From: Eleftheria terrae
GTDB taxonomy: Bacteria > Pseudomonadota > Gammaproteobacteria > Burkholderiales > Burkholderiaceae_C
Direction: 5' to 3'
Assembly: GCF_030419005.1 (NCBI RefSeq)
Contig: NZ_CP106951.1
Location: 1,550,001 to 1,614,000 of the forward strand
DNA: 64,000 bases
Numbering within the stretch: the stretch's first letter is position 1; the number at the start of each line of letters is the position of its first letter. This document shows, in pieces, positions 1 to 8,822 of this stretch. The translations under genes were made by a program, and so were the position numbers. The notes beneath the pieces were generated by a model. It did no database searches. It was not told where the DNA came from and saw only the letters and a program-made list of their open reading frames with translations.

Positions 1-122
1 TCGCTGGGCTGCAGCAGGCGCTGGCCGGTGGCCATGCGCTGCATCACCTCGCCCACGCGGGCGGAAGCGGTCTGCAGCGCGGTGTTCATCGTCGCGTGGT
101 AATGGGTGCTTGCGATGCGCAT
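1..122 (-). CDS. flgL: FlgL, hook-filament junction protein (N-terminal part, cut by window edge)
   Basis: Only the first 40 codons are inside the window. The reading begins MRIASTHYHATMNTAL and continues to MATGQRLLQPSD, which matches the N-terminal helical heptad region and the 'ASGKRI..PSD' signature of FlgL/flagellin-type proteins. FlgL forms the second hook-filament junction ring and is exported by the flagellar secretion system. It lies 61 bp downstream of flgK in the same direction, the usual flgK-flgL order. The start at 122 is the only ATG that gives the family N-terminus. The gene continues to the left of position 1, so nothing can be said about its length or about genes beyond it. 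Confidence 0.88.
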   Translation of the reverse strand, partial: MRIASTHYHATMNTALQTASARVGEVMQRMATGQRLLQPS

Positions 123-183
123 GAGGGTCTCTGCTGCGTGCGTTCTTGCGTTTGTGCGTGCCTGCTTGGCTGCCTGCCGTGCC

Positions 184-1563
184 TCAGCCCAGCATGGCCA
201 GGGTGCTGTCGAAGAGCTGGTTGGCCACCGCCACCACCTTCATGTTCGCCTGGTACATCTGCTGGTACTGCATCAGGTTGATGGCTTCCTCGTCGCTGTT
301 GACGCCGCTGCTCGACTTCCAGCTTTCCTGCGCCTGGTTGCGCACCGTCTCGGCGGTCTTGAGCGCGGCCTGGTTCTGCTGGCTGTCCATGCCGAGCCGG
401 CCGACCAGCTGGGTGTAGGCATCGCCCAGCAGCACATTGCCCAGCGAGCCCACCGACACCGGCTGCTGCTTCAGCGCAATGAGTGCCAGCAGGTTGTCGC
501 TGTTGCCCGGCTGGCTGGCGTTGGAGGAGAAGCCCAGGTCGTCGGCCGACAGCGTGGTGTCCACCTGCAGCAGCCCGCCAGCGCTGGTGGCATCGAAGCT
601 GAACAGCGGCGCCCCCGCGCTGCCGTCGGCCGCGAAGCCGGCGGCCAGCTGGGCATTGAAGCGGCTGGACAGCTCGCCAGCCATGTCACGCACCGACTCG
701 CGCAGCGGCTGCAGGATCTTCTGCTCGAACTCGTCCAGGCCGCCCAGCGGGCCACCCAGCCCGCTGGTGCCCAGCGTGAAGGATTCCTTGGCGAACGACA
801 GCGTGAGCTTCTGCGAACCATCCGGCTGGCCCTGCGCGCTCAGCGTGGCGGCGTCCATGCCCACCACCAGCGGCTGCCCGCCGCGCAGCGACACGCTGCG
901 GGTACCGTCGGCTTGCTCCACCACCTGCACGCCGACCAGGCCGGCCAGTGCGTCGATCTTCTGGTCACGCTCGTCGATCAGCCCCGACGGGTTCAGGCCG
1001 CTGGCCCGGGTGGCTGCCACTTCGCGGTTGAGGGCAGCGATGCCGGCGGTCAGCGTGTTGATCTGCGCCACGCTCGACAGGCGCTGCTGGTTGATGGAGG
1101 CGCGCTGCTGGCCCAGCACCTGGTCCAGGCTGTTGAAGCGCTGCGCCAGCGCATCGGCCGCGGTGACGATCTGCCGTCGCAGCGGGCTGGAGGTGGGCTC
1201 CACGCTGGCGGCATTGAGCGCGCCGAAGAAGCTGTCCATCCCGGCGTTGAGGCTGGAGGCCTCGTCGCCCATCACCTGCTCCAGCTGTGTCAGGTAGGGC
1301 TGCACCGCCTCGCGGCGGCCCAGCTCGGAGCCGGCCTGCCACAGCTGCAGGGTCTTGTAGTCGTCGCTGAAGCGGATCAGCGAGGGCACCCGCACGCCGT
1401 CGCCGGCGCCCAGGCCGCCTGCCTGCGACGGCTTGGCCGCTGCCAGCAGCACGCCCTGGCGGGTGTAGCCGGGGGTCATGACGTTGGCGATGTTCTGGCT
1501 GGCGGTGTTCAGCGCCGCCTGGGCGGCGAGCGATCCGGACAGCGCGTTCTGGATGATGGACAT
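184..1563 (-). CDS. flgK: FlgK, hook-filament junction protein
   Basis: This 459-residue protein is HAP1, the first junction protein between hook and filament, exported through the flagellar secretion apparatus. The N-terminus MSIIQNALSGSLAAQAAL followed by ASQNIANVMTPGYTRQ is the classic FlgK/rod-hook helix with the 'NIAN..TPGYTRQ' motif. The C-terminus (MQYQQMYQANMKVVAVANQLFDSTLAMLG) is the matching C-terminal coiled-coil helix. At 459 residues it is shorter than E. coli FlgK (547), as in compact lateral-type systems. It follows the rod-cap gene flgJ after a gap of about 150 bp in which I see no gene. The ATG at 1563 is the only sensible start. Confidence 0.95.
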   Translation of the reverse strand: MSIIQNALSGSLAAQAALNTASQNIANVMTPGYTRQGVLLAAAKPSQAGGLGAGDGVRVPSLIRFSDDYKTLQLWQAGSELGRREAVQPYLTQLEQVMGDEASSLNAGMDSFFGALNAASVEPTSSPLRRQIVTAADALAQRFNSLDQVLGQQRASINQQRLSSVAQINTLTAGIAALNREVAATRASGLNPSGLIDERDQKIDALAGLVGVQVVEQADGTRSVSLRGGQPLVVGMDAATLSAQGQPDGSQKLTLSFAKESFTLGTSGLGGPLGGLDEFEQKILQPLRESVRDMAGELSSRFNAQLAAGFAADGSAGAPLFSFDATSAGGLLQVDTTLSADDLGFSSNASQPGNSDNLLALIALKQQPVSVGSLGNVLLGDAYTQLVGRLGMDSQQNQAALKTAETVRNQAQESWKSSSGVNSDEEAINLMQYQQMYQANMKVVAVANQLFDSTLAMLG

Positions 1564-1714
1564 GGCAATGGAGCTTCGGTTACTCGTCTAAGGCGACCGG
1601 CGCGGGGGCGGGCTTAAGCGGCGGGGCGGCGGCAGCGCAGCTATGGACCCACCGCGCGTGCAAAAAGCCGCAAACATCGGCGCTGGACACACGGCGCACC
1701 GTCCCGCCCCGACC

Positions 1715-2041
1715 TCAGGCCCCGTCGGGCTTGGGCGCCTCGGCCGCCGGCGCCGGCAGCACCTGCCGCAGGATCGCGTCGGCGATGCCGAAGGCGCGCT
1801 GGGCCGCCAGCGCATCGGCCACCTGGGTGTCGGCCATGTCCAGCATGTCGTCGTTGATGCGGTCGCGGAACACGCTGTCCTCGCCGGCCATCTCGCGCGT
1901 GGCGCGGCGCATCTGGCGCAGCGCCTCGGTGATGAAGAAGGCCTCGAACTTCTGCGCCGCCGCCTCGGCCTGGGCGCGCACCTTGTCGCCCTCGCCGGCG
2001 GCCGGCGCGGCCGCGCTGCTGTTGGTCTGGATCGGATTCAT
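1715..2041 (-). CDS. flgJ: FlgJ-type rod-cap protein lacking the muramidase domain
   Basis: This 108-residue protein corresponds only to the N-terminal rod-binding half of FlgJ. Residues about 24-92 (QAEAAAQKFEAFFITEALRQ to the ADALAAQRAFGIADAIL end) carry the 'FE..F...LL..MR' type helix and the M-aqua-L-Aaq-AFGIAD pattern of the rod-binding domain. It should cap the growing rod in the periplasm. The peptidoglycan-hydrolase half normally fused to it in gamma- and betaproteobacteria is missing here; a separate glucosaminidase gene lies at 8807-9565. The gene is 16 bp downstream of flgI, the normal flgI-flgJ order. No frameshift connects it to a downstream lysozyme domain: the 150 bp after the stop hold nothing recognisable. 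Confidence 0.88.
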   Translation of the reverse strand: MNPIQTNSSAAAPAAGEGDKVRAQAEAAAQKFEAFFITEALRQMRRATREMAGEDSVFRDRINDDMLDMADTQVADALAAQRAFGIADAILRQVLPAPAAEAPKPDGA

Positions 2042-2057
2042 CTCGGCTCCCCGCGGC

Positions 2058-3179
2058 TCACAGGATGACCAGCTCGCCGTCGATCGCGCCGGCCTGGTCC
2101 AGCGCCTGCAGGATCGCCATGATGTCGTCGGGCGAGGCGCCGGTGCTGTTCACCGTGTCGATGATGGCCTGCAGGCTGGCGCCGGCCGGCCACTTGAACA
2201 TCTGGCCGTTGCCCTGGTCCACCGCCACGCGCGATTGCGGCGTCACCGTGGTCTCGCCACGGCCGAAGGGCGCCGGCTGGCTGACCGCCGACGACTCCGA
2301 GATCACCACCTTCAGCGAGCCGTGCGAGATGGCCGCCGCGCGCACCCGCACGCCTTCGGCGATCACCACCGTGCCGGTGCGCGAGTTGAAGACCACCTTG
2401 GGAATCTCGTCGCCCACTTCCACCGGCATCGACTCCAGCCCGGCCACGAAGGCCACCCGCTGCGTCGGGTTCACCGGCGCGACCACCTCGACGCTGGTGG
2501 CGTCGCGGGTGGTGGCGATCTCGCCGCCATAGCGGCGGTTGATCGCGCTCACGATGTTGGTGGCGGTCTGGAAGTGCGGCCGCTTCAGGCTCAGGCGCAC
2601 GGTGGGGCGGCTGTCGAAGTCGGTCTCGATCTCGCGCTCCACGCTGGCGCCGTTGGGAATGCGCCCGGAGGTGGGCGTGTTCACCGTCACGCTGGAGCCG
2701 CTGTTGCCCTGCGCCGAGAGGCCGCCCACCACCAGGTTGCCCTGGGCCAGCGCATACACCTCGCCGTCGGCCGCGCGCAGCGGCGTCAGCAGCAGCACGC
2801 CACCGCGCAGGCTCTTGGCATCGCCAAGCGAGCTGACGGTGATGTCGATGGTCTGCCCGCGCCGGTAGCCCGGCGGGAAGACAGCGCTGACCATCACCGT
2901 GGCCACGTTCTTCAGCTTGGTGTCGCCACCGGCCGGCAGCTCGATGCCGAACTGCTTGAGCAGGTTGTTGACCGACTGGCCCGAGAACTTCACCTGGGTG
3001 CTGTCGCCGGTGCCGTGCAGGCCGACCACCAGGCCATAGCCAATCAGCTGGTTCTCACGCATGCCTTCGACGCGCACCAGGTTGCGCAGGGTCTGCGCCG
3101 CATGGGCAGGCGGCGCCAGCGCCAGCAGGAGCGAGCTGCACAGGAGCGCCAGCAGGAGGCGCAGGGAGCGAGTGTTCAT
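2058..3179 (-). CDS. flgI: FlgI, flagellar P-ring protein
   Basis: This 373-residue protein forms the periplasmic P ring around the rod in the peptidoglycan layer. A Sec signal peptide is visible (basic MNTRSLR, leucine-rich core, cleavage near PAHA-AQ at about residues 27-28). The mature part starts [23 protein letters not shown], the conserved FlgI start, and continues with GDSTQ and '[13 protein letters not shown]' type segments; the end is [23 protein letters not shown]. The length fits the family. It sits between flgH and the rod-cap flgJ in the minus-strand flg operon. Confidence 0.96.
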   Translation of the reverse strand: MNTRSLRLLLALLCSSLLLALAPPAHAAQTLRNLVRVEGMRENQLIGYGLVVGLHGTGDSTQVKFSGQSVNNLLKQFGIELPAGGDTKLKNVATVMVSAVFPPGYRRGQTIDITVSSLGDAKSLRGGVLLLTPLRAADGEVYALAQGNLVVGGLSAQGNSGSSVTVNTPTSGRIPNGASVEREIETDFDSRPTVRLSLKRPHFQTATNIVSAINRRYGGEIATTRDATSVEVVAPVNPTQRVAFVAGLESMPVEVGDEIPKVVFNSRTGTVVIAEGVRVRAAAISHGSLKVVISESSAVSQPAPFGRGETTVTPQSRVAVDQGNGQMFKWPAGASLQAIIDTVNSTGASPDDIMAILQALDQAGAIDGELVIL

Positions 3180-3208
3180 GGGGTCGGTCTCGTGGCGGGG
3201 GCTGCGCC

Positions 3209-3886
3209 TCAGAAGGGCATCAGGCTGCTGAAGAACAGGCGTGTCAGCCAGCCGGGGCTGTTGGCGTCGGCCAGCGCGCCCTGGCCCGCATAGGTGATGC
3301 GGGCATTGGCGATGCGCTGCGAGGACACGCGGTTGCTGGTGTCGACGTCGGCCGGCCGCACCCAGCCGGTCAGGCGGATGAATTCCTCACCCTGGTTCAG
3401 GCTCAGCGTCTTCTGGCCGCTGACCTTCATCAAGCCGTTGGGCAGCACTTCCTGCACCACCACCGTGATGGCGCCGGACAGCGTGTTCTGCTGCGTGCTC
3501 GATGCACTGCCCGAGAAGTCGCGCTGGCCGCTGACGGCGACATCGCCCCTCAGCGTCTTGCCGGCGATCACCGGTGCCTTCACCGACACGCCGCTTTCCT
3601 TGCCGATGCTGGTGTCGGCCTTCTTGCTGGCCTGGGTGGTCTCCTGCAGCATGACGGTCAGCACGTCGCCGGGGTGGAAGACGCGGCGGTCAGCCACCAG
3701 CGACCAGGTGTTGCCACCGGTGAAGACACCGCCGCCGCTGCCCTTGCGGGCCTCGGGCGCCGCCACCGGGGGCGGCGGCTCGTCGGCCGGCGCGGCCGGC
3801 GGCGCCATCGTGGTGGCGCAACCGCCGAGCAGCACTGCAGCCAGCAGCGCAAGCAGCGGGGCGCGGGGGGGCGTCAGGCGTTTCAT
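3209..3886 (-). CDS. flgH: FlgH, flagellar L-ring lipoprotein
   Basis: FlgH forms the outer-membrane L ring as a lipoprotein. The 225-residue product starts [18 protein letters not shown] and has a lipobox LLGG-C with the lipidated cysteine at residue 23. The body contains [22 protein letters not shown] and the C-terminal pattern ([37 protein letters not shown]) typical of FlgH. A long upstream extension of the reading frame lies inside flgG and is rejected. The true ATG overlaps the flgG stop as ATGA, so coupled translation is likely. The segment after the lipobox (about residues 24-50) is Pro/Ala-rich, a flexible linker. Confidence 0.95.
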   Translation of the reverse strand: MKRLTPPRAPLLALLAAVLLGGCATTMAPPAAPADEPPPPVAAPEARKGSGGGVFTGGNTWSLVADRRVFHPGDVLTVMLQETTQASKKADTSIGKESGVSVKAPVIAGKTLRGDVAVSGQRDFSGSASSTQQNTLSGAITVVVQEVLPNGLMKVSGQKTLSLNQGEEFIRLTGWVRPADVDTSNRVSSQRIANARITYAGQGALADANSPGWLTRLFFSSLMPF

Positions 3887-4671
3887 CGCACCGCCTGCGC
3901 CAGCGACTGCAGCATGTTGTCGGCGGCCGACAGCACCTTGGTGTTCATCTCGTAGGTGCGCTGGGCCGCGATCATGTCCACCATCTCCTCGACCACCTGC
4001 ACATTGGAGCCTTCCAGCGCGCCCTGCTTGAGCTTGCCGAAGGCCTCCTCGCCGGGGTTGCCCTCGTTGGCGGCGCCGCTCGCGGCGGTGGCCTGGTAGA
4101 GGTTCTCGCCCAGTGCCAGCAGGCCGGTGGGGTTGATGAAGGTCGCCAGGGTCAGCTGCCCCAGCTCGGTCGGCGTGGTCGTGCCGGGCACGGTGGCCGA
4201 GACCACGCCGTTCTCGCCGATGGTGATGGCGGTGGCATTGGCCGGCACCGTGATCTCGGGCTGCAGCGGCAGGCCCTGGGCATTGACCAGGCGGCCTTCG
4301 GCATCCACCTGCAGCTGGCCGGCGCGGGTGTAGGCGGTCTCGCCGTTGGGATGGGCCACGCGCAGGAAGCCGTTGCCGACGATGGCCACGTCCAGCGACT
4401 GGCCGGTGGTCTGCAGGCTGCCGTTGGTGAACACCTTCTGCGTGCCCACCACCCGGGTGCCGTTGCCCAGCTGCACGCCCGAGGGCGACAGCGTGTTGTC
4501 CGCGCGCTGCGCGCCGGGCTGCTGCTCGACCTGGTAGAACAGGTCCTCGGCCACGATGCGGTCGCGCTTGAAGCCGACGGTGTTGACATTGGCCAGGTTG
4601 TTGGCAATCGCCTGCAGCTTGGCGTCTTGCGCCTGCACGCCGGTCTTGCTGATCCACATTGCGGGATTCAT
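3883..4671 (-). CDS. flgG: FlgG, distal rod protein
   Basis: This 262-residue distal rod subunit is exported by the flagellar type III system. The N-terminus MNPAMWISKTGVQAQDAKL followed by AIANNLANVNTVGFKRDR is the diagnostic FlgG motif, and the C-terminus (GSNVQVVEEMVDMIAAQRTYEMNTKVLSAADNMLQSL) is the flagellar basal-body rod C-terminal domain. The family is usually 260-262 residues, an exact fit. The stop overlaps the flgH start and flgF lies 22 bp upstream. Confidence 0.97.
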   Translation of the reverse strand: MNPAMWISKTGVQAQDAKLQAIANNLANVNTVGFKRDRIVAEDLFYQVEQQPGAQRADNTLSPSGVQLGNGTRVVGTQKVFTNGSLQTTGQSLDVAIVGNGFLRVAHPNGETAYTRAGQLQVDAEGRLVNAQGLPLQPEITVPANATAITIGENGVVSATVPGTTTPTELGQLTLATFINPTGLLALGENLYQATAASGAANEGNPGEEAFGKLKQGALEGSNVQVVEEMVDMIAAQRTYEMNTKVLSAADNMLQSLAQAVR

Positions 4672-4693
4672 GTCGTCTTCCTTGTCGTCAGGT

Positions 4694-5419
4694 TCATTCG
4701 CGGATGAGGCGGTTGCCGGCCTCGGCCATGGAGTCGGCCGCGCGGTAGAGCTTCATCTGCAGTTCGAAGTCGCGGTTCAGGCTCATCGTGGCCACCATCT
4801 CCTCGATGGCCGACACATTGCTGCCTTCGAGGAAACCGCTGCGCACCAGCACCGTCTCGTCGGCCGGCAGGTCGCCGCCCGCGCGGGGCACGATCAGGCC
4901 GGCTTCGTTCTTGGTCACTTCGCCGGCCTCGGGGCGCACCAGCTTGAGCTTGTCGACCGGCTGCATGTCGGCCTGCCCGGGTGGCTGGATGGAAAGGGTG
5001 CCGTCGCTGCCCACTTCCACCCGGCTGTGCGGCGGCAGCTGGATGGGGCCGCCGTCGCCCAGCACCTTGTGGCCGTTGACCGTCAGCGTGCCCTCCTCGT
5101 CCAGCGTGAAGGCGCCGGCACGGGTGTAGGCCTCGCCATCGCGCCACTGCACGGCGAAGTAGCCGTCGCCGCTGATGGCCACGTCCAGCTCGCGGCCGGT
5201 CTGGCGCAGCGCGCCCTGGCGGCCGCTCACCGCGTCGGCCTGCAGGCCGCTGAGGTGGCGCGCGTCGTAGCCATAGCCTTCCACCGGTTGCGCGGTGGCC
5301 AGCTCCAGGTTGGCGCGGAAGCCGCCGGTGTCGATGTTGGCGAGGTTGTTGGCGTGCACCTGCTGGGCCCGCTGGGCCCGCTCGGCGCCGCTCATGATGG
5401 TGTAGATGAGGGCGTCCAT
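4694..5419 (-). CDS. flgF: FlgF, proximal rod protein
   Basis: A 241-residue rod subunit. MDALIYTIMSGAERAQRAQQVHANNLANIDTGGFRA is the FlgF N-terminus, and the ending GSNVSAIEEMVATMSLNRDFELQMKLYRAADSMAEAGNRLIRE is the FlgF variant of the rod C-terminal domain, where FlgG has AQRTYE. It forms part of the proximal rod together with FlgB and FlgC. It lies between flgE and flgG with short gaps and belongs to the same transcript. Confidence 0.95.
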   Translation of the reverse strand: MDALIYTIMSGAERAQRAQQVHANNLANIDTGGFRANLELATAQPVEGYGYDARHLSGLQADAVSGRQGALRQTGRELDVAISGDGYFAVQWRDGEAYTRAGAFTLDEEGTLTVNGHKVLGDGGPIQLPPHSRVEVGSDGTLSIQPPGQADMQPVDKLKLVRPEAGEVTKNEAGLIVPRAGGDLPADETVLVRSGFLEGSNVSAIEEMVATMSLNRDFELQMKLYRAADSMAEAGNRLIRE

Positions 5420-5426
5420 GGCACGC

Positions 5427-6614
5427 TCAGACCGCCTGCATCAGCGACTGCATCATCTCGTTCTCGGTCGAGATGACCTTGGTGTTGGCCTGGTAGTTGC
5501 GCTGGGCCGACATCAGGCTCACCAGCTGGCCGGTCATGTCCACATTGGACTGCTCCAGCGCGCCGACATTGAGCTTGCCCGCCATGCCGGTGCCCGGTGC
5601 GAAGTACAGCGCGGCGCCCGAGCCGATCGAGGCCGACCAGCTGGTCTCGCTCGTCGGCACCAGCGCGTTCTCGTTCGGGAAGGTGGCCAGCACCAGCGTG
5701 CCGACGCTCTGCTTCTCGCCGTTACTGTACTGCGCCACCACCGAGCCGTCGTCGGCCAGCTGCAGGCCCACCAGGGTGCCGGAGCTGTGGCCGTTGCTGC
5801 TGTTGACCGTGGTGGTGGCCTCGCCAGCGAACTGGGTGGTGCCGGTGTAGTCGATGTCCACCGTCAGCGGCTCGGCGCCGGTGGGGGTGCCGAGCGCCAG
5901 CGCGGTGGCGCCGACCGGCGCGGTCAGCAGGCCATCGCTGCCGAAGCTGAGCGTGGTGGTCTGCGCCAGGTCGGCACCGTCGAAGGTGTAGTGCACGTTG
6001 ACCTGGTTTGTGCCGGTCTTGACGAAGTACTGCGTCACGCTGTGCTGCGTGCCCAGCGAATCGTGCACCACCGAGACCATCGAGCTGTTGAAGCTCAGCG
6101 GGTCGGTGCGGTCGAAGGTGGCGATGCTCGGCACGGTCCAGCCGGCCGACAGGTTGCCAACGTACTTCAGCTCGTCGCTGGCGGCGGCGGCCACCTGCCC
6201 GCGCGGCACCTTCAGGTCGCCCATCGGGCCGGCCGCGGCACTGCCCTCGATGGCAGCCTGGCCCTGCACGCGGCGGTTGAAGCTGTCCACCACATAGCCG
6301 TCCTTGTCGGCCTGGAAGATGCCGACGCGGGTGTACATCAGCTCGCCCGACGGGTCGCGCGCCACGAAGAAGCCGCGGCCCTGGATGGCCGCGTCCATCG
6401 CGCGGCCGGTGCTCACCACGCCGCCGCCGGTCTCGATGCTCTGCGTCATCGAGGCGATCTCGGCGCCGGCGGCCTGGGTGCCCGCCACCATGGCGGCGAA
6501 GTTGCTACGGCTGGACTTGAAGCCGTAGGTGCCGCTGTTGGCGATGTTGTTGCTGATGGTGTCCAGTTCGCTGTTGATGGCGTTGATGCCGGACAGGGCG
6601 ATGGCGAAACTCAT
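5427..6614 (-). CDS. flgE: FlgE, flagellar hook protein
   Basis: This 395-residue hook protein begins MSFAIALSGINAINSELDTISNNIANSGTYGFK, the canonical hook-protein N-terminal D0 helix, and ends with QSNVDMTGQLVSLMSAQRNYQANTKVISTENEMMQSLMQAV. It polymerises into the hook (universal joint) after export. Its length is near that of E. coli FlgE (402). Its ATG overlaps the flgD stop (ATGA). The middle D1/D2 region is Thr/Ser/Gly-rich, as expected for exposed hook domains. Confidence 0.96.
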   Translation of the reverse strand: MSFAIALSGINAINSELDTISNNIANSGTYGFKSSRSNFAAMVAGTQAAGAEIASMTQSIETGGGVVSTGRAMDAAIQGRGFFVARDPSGELMYTRVGIFQADKDGYVVDSFNRRVQGQAAIEGSAAAGPMGDLKVPRGQVAAAASDELKYVGNLSAGWTVPSIATFDRTDPLSFNSSMVSVVHDSLGTQHSVTQYFVKTGTNQVNVHYTFDGADLAQTTTLSFGSDGLLTAPVGATALALGTPTGAEPLTVDIDYTGTTQFAGEATTTVNSSNGHSSGTLVGLQLADDGSVVAQYSNGEKQSVGTLVLATFPNENALVPTSETSWSASIGSGAALYFAPGTGMAGKLNVGALEQSNVDMTGQLVSLMSAQRNYQANTKVISTENEMMQSLMQAV

Positions 6615-7282
6615 GGGGTCACTTCCTCTTGGCGACGGCCCTGCAGGCCGGTGATGGTGCTGGCAGCGACTTCGCCGATGCCTGCGATGTTCAACATGGC
6701 GCTGCCGCCTGGCGACAGCCGGACGTTGCGCAGTACGCCGTCGACCTCGACGGCCGGGGCGGCGCCGCCCGCGGTCTCCACCTGCACCGCATAGCGACCG
6801 GGCGGCAGGCCCAGCGCCGCCGGGTCGATGCTGAAGTCGACCTGGCCGGCGGCCTGGCTACCCAGCTCGATGCGGCGCTGCTGGCGGTCGGTGCCGGTCA
6901 GCAGCAGCGTGGTCTGGGCGCTCGCGCCGTCCAGCACGAAGCGGCCCGACACCGGCTCGCCTTCGAGCCGCAGGCTGTCGGTGGCGACGCTCACGGTGCT
7001 GCCCACCTGGGCGCCGAGCGCGAGTTGCTGCAGGCTGGCCAGCATGGTGGCCTGCGCCTCGCCTTGCGAAGCGAGCTTCTGCAGCGCCTCCATCTGGCTC
7101 AGCTGCGTGAGCTGGCCGACGAACTGGCTCGGGTCGGCCGGCTCCAGCGGGTTCTGGTTCTTGATCTGTGCCACCAGCAAGGTGGTGAACAGCTCGGACG
7201 GCGCACCGTTGGCCGCGGCAGTGGGGGCCGCCGTCGCGCCAGCGGCGGCGCCGGTGGTGGTGGAGTTCAGGGTGGTCTGCAT
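6611..7282 (-). CDS. flgD: FlgD, hook-capping protein
   Basis: A 223-residue hook scaffold/cap protein required for FlgE polymerisation. After a disordered Ala/Thr-rich N-terminus (about residues 1-28), SELFTTLLVAQIKNQNPLEPADPSQFVGQLTQLSQMEALQ is the FlgD signature (LLVAQ.KNQDP..P.D...F..QLAQ.S..EQ). The C-terminal half forms a Tudor/Fn3-like hook-associated region. flgC ends 2 bp upstream and flgE begins within the stop codon. Confidence 0.95.
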   Translation of the reverse strand: MQTTLNSTTTGAAAGATAAPTAAANGAPSELFTTLLVAQIKNQNPLEPADPSQFVGQLTQLSQMEALQKLASQGEAQATMLASLQQLALGAQVGSTVSVATDSLRLEGEPVSGRFVLDGASAQTTLLLTGTDRQQRRIELGSQAAGQVDFSIDPAALGLPPGRYAVQVETAGGAAPAVEVDGVLRNVRLSPGGSAMLNIAGIGEVAASTITGLQGRRQEEVTP

Positions 7283-7284
7283 GC

Positions 7285-7698
7285 TCAGCCCTCGCCCAGG
7301 CGCAGCAGCGCCGCCTGCATCTGCTTGACGCGGCCCATCACCTCGACATTGCTCTCGAAGGCACGCGAGGCCGACATCATGTCCGTCATCTCGGCCACGC
7401 TGTTGACGTTGGGGTAGTAGACGTTGCCGTCGGCATCGGCCAGCGGATGGTCGGGCTCGTGGGCGCGGCGCACCGGCTCGTCGCTCTGCACGACGTCCAG
7501 CACCTGCACGCGGGCGCCCGCCACGCCGCCGGCGCGCTCGGCCACCGCGGCAAACACCGGCTTGCGGGCGCGGTAGGCCTCGGCCTCGCTGCCGGCGGCC
7601 GACTGGGCGTTGGCCAGGTTGCTGGCCACCGTGTTGAGCCGCACCGACTGGGCCGTCATGGCCGAGCCGGCGATCTGGGCGATGTTCCTGAAGGTCAT
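7285..7698 (-). CDS. flgC: FlgC, proximal rod protein
   Basis: A 137-residue rod protein. It starts MTFRNIAQIAGSAMTAQSVRLNTVASNLANAQSA and has YYPNVNSVAEMTDMMSASRAFESNVEVM, the FlgC C-terminal motif (Y-PNV--V-EM-----ASR-YE-N). With FlgB and FlgF it builds the proximal rod. It is adjacent to flgB (4 bp) and flgD (2 bp). Confidence 0.95.
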   Translation of the reverse strand: MTFRNIAQIAGSAMTAQSVRLNTVASNLANAQSAAGSEAEAYRARKPVFAAVAERAGGVAGARVQVLDVVQSDEPVRRAHEPDHPLADADGNVYYPNVNSVAEMTDMMSASRAFESNVEVMGRVKQMQAALLRLGEG

Positions 7699-7702
7699 GC
7701 TG

Positions 7703-8059
7703 TCACTGTCCCGAAATGGCCTTGGCCAGGCCCTTGAGCTTCATGTTGAGGAAGGTGAGGCTGGTCTGGAAGTCCGACGCGTTCTGCGAGAACGCGGCCT
7801 GCTCCACGCCCAGCTCCACCGTGTTGCCGTCCTTGGAGGCATGGTTGGGGACGCGATACAGTGCATCGGTGTCGAGCGCCAGGCCGCCGCCTTCCTCTGC
7901 GGTCACGCTCGCCAGCGTGGCGGCGAAGTCCAGGTCGCGGGCCTGGTAGCCCGGCGTGTTTTCGTTGGCGATGTTGGAGGCCAGGATCTTCGTCCGCTCT
8001 GCCCGCAACTTGAGGGCCTCGGGATGCAGACCGAGGGCCTTGTCGAAATCGATACCCAT
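7703..8059 (-). CDS. flgB: FlgB, proximal rod protein
   Basis: A 118-residue rod protein. MGIDFDKALGLHPEALKLR followed by AERTKILASNIANENTPGYQARDLDF is the FlgB signature. The frame stays open far upstream, but the ATG at 8059 gives the family length and is preceded by AAAGG about 8 nt away. Its start codon shares the tetranucleotide CATG (8057-8060) with the start codon of the divergent flgA, so any promoter for flgB must lie inside the flgA coding sequence. It heads the minus-strand flgBCDEFGHI(J)KL run. Confidence 0.94.
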   Translation of the reverse strand: MGIDFDKALGLHPEALKLRAERTKILASNIANENTPGYQARDLDFAATLASVTAEEGGGLALDTDALYRVPNHASKDGNTVELGVEQAAFSQNASDFQTSLTFLNMKLKGLAKAISGQ

Positions 8060-8822
8060 GCACTTGCCTTTCGAGTCGAAGAAGAAGCCGGCCGGCGCAC
8101 GCGCGGCGGTCTGGCTGTGGGTGGGGTGGGCGCTGGCCGCCTCGGGTCCGGTACCGGCCGCACCGGCCCGCGCGGAGGCCCAGGTGGCCGAGGCGGCGCG
8201 CGAGCTGCTGCAGCAGCAGGCCGAGCGCGACGGCCTGCTGGAGCCGGCCTTCGAGCTGTCGGTGCTGACCGGCCTGAAGCCACTGCCCGACTGTGCCGAG
8301 CCGCTGGACATCGAGCCGCTCGACACCCGCCATGCCGCGCGCATGCGCTTTTCGGTGCGCTGCGAAGCCGCCGGCTGGCAGCAGCCGGTGGTGGTGCGCG
8401 CCGAGGTGTCCGCCCGCGTGGTGGTGGCCACTGCCGAGATACCGGCCAACCGCCCGCTGCAGGCCAGCGAGCTGGCGCTGGAGCGGCGGCCGGTGCCAGC
8501 CTGGCAAGACGCGGTGTCCGACCCGCAGTCCATCGTCGGCCAGAGCAGCCGGCGCGCGCTCAAGCCCGGCCAGCCGGTGGCGCGGCGTGCGCTGGCGGTG
8601 CCGCGGCTGCTGCGCCGCGGCGACACGGTGCGCATCGTCGCGCGGCATGCCGGCATCGAGGTCAGCGCCAACGGCGAGGCACTGGACGCCGGCGGCCAGG
8701 GCGAGTCGATCCGCGTGCGCAACACCAAGACCGGCAAGGTGATACGTGCGCGCATCACCTCTGCCAGCACGGTGGAACCAGAAGGCCAGGCACCCATGTC
8801 CATGCCTCACTCCGCCGACTGA
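8058..8822 (+). CDS. flgA: FlgA, P-ring assembly chaperone
   Basis: A 254-residue periplasmic chaperone for FlgI polymerisation. A signal sequence is visible (basic MHLPFESKKKPAGAR, hydrophobic VWLWVGWALAASG, cleavage near PAAPARA). The C-terminal SAF-type domain contains PANRPLQASELALERRPV, SRRALKPGQPVARRAL and IRVRNTKTGKVIRARI, all typical of FlgA. It is the only plus-strand gene of the left half and runs convergently into the glucosaminidase gene, overlapping it by 16 bp at the 3' ends. The chosen ATG overlaps the flgB ATG; no good ribosome-binding site precedes it, so a start a few codons later (TTG at 8064) is possible. Confidence 0.9.
   Translation: MHLPFESKKKPAGARAAVWLWVGWALAASGPVPAAPARAEAQVAEAARELLQQQAERDGLLEPAFELSVLTGLKPLPDCAEPLDIEPLDTRHAARMRFSVRCEAAGWQQPVVVRAEVSARVVVATAEIPANRPLQASELALERRPVPAWQDAVSDPQSIVGQSSRRALKPGQPVARRALAVPRLLRRGDTVRIVARHAGIEVSANGEALDAGGQGESIRVRNTKTGKVIRARITSASTVEPEGQAPMSMPHSAD

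Noticed and set aside
106..1617. 503-codon plus-strand frame opposite flgK
   Set aside because: Composition typical of an antisense shadow in GC-rich DNA; flgK is certain.
1564..1714. Lost muramidase half of flgJ between flgJ and flgK
   Set aside because: The 150 bp do not encode any piece of a glucosaminidase in any frame; the intact domain is at 8807-9565.
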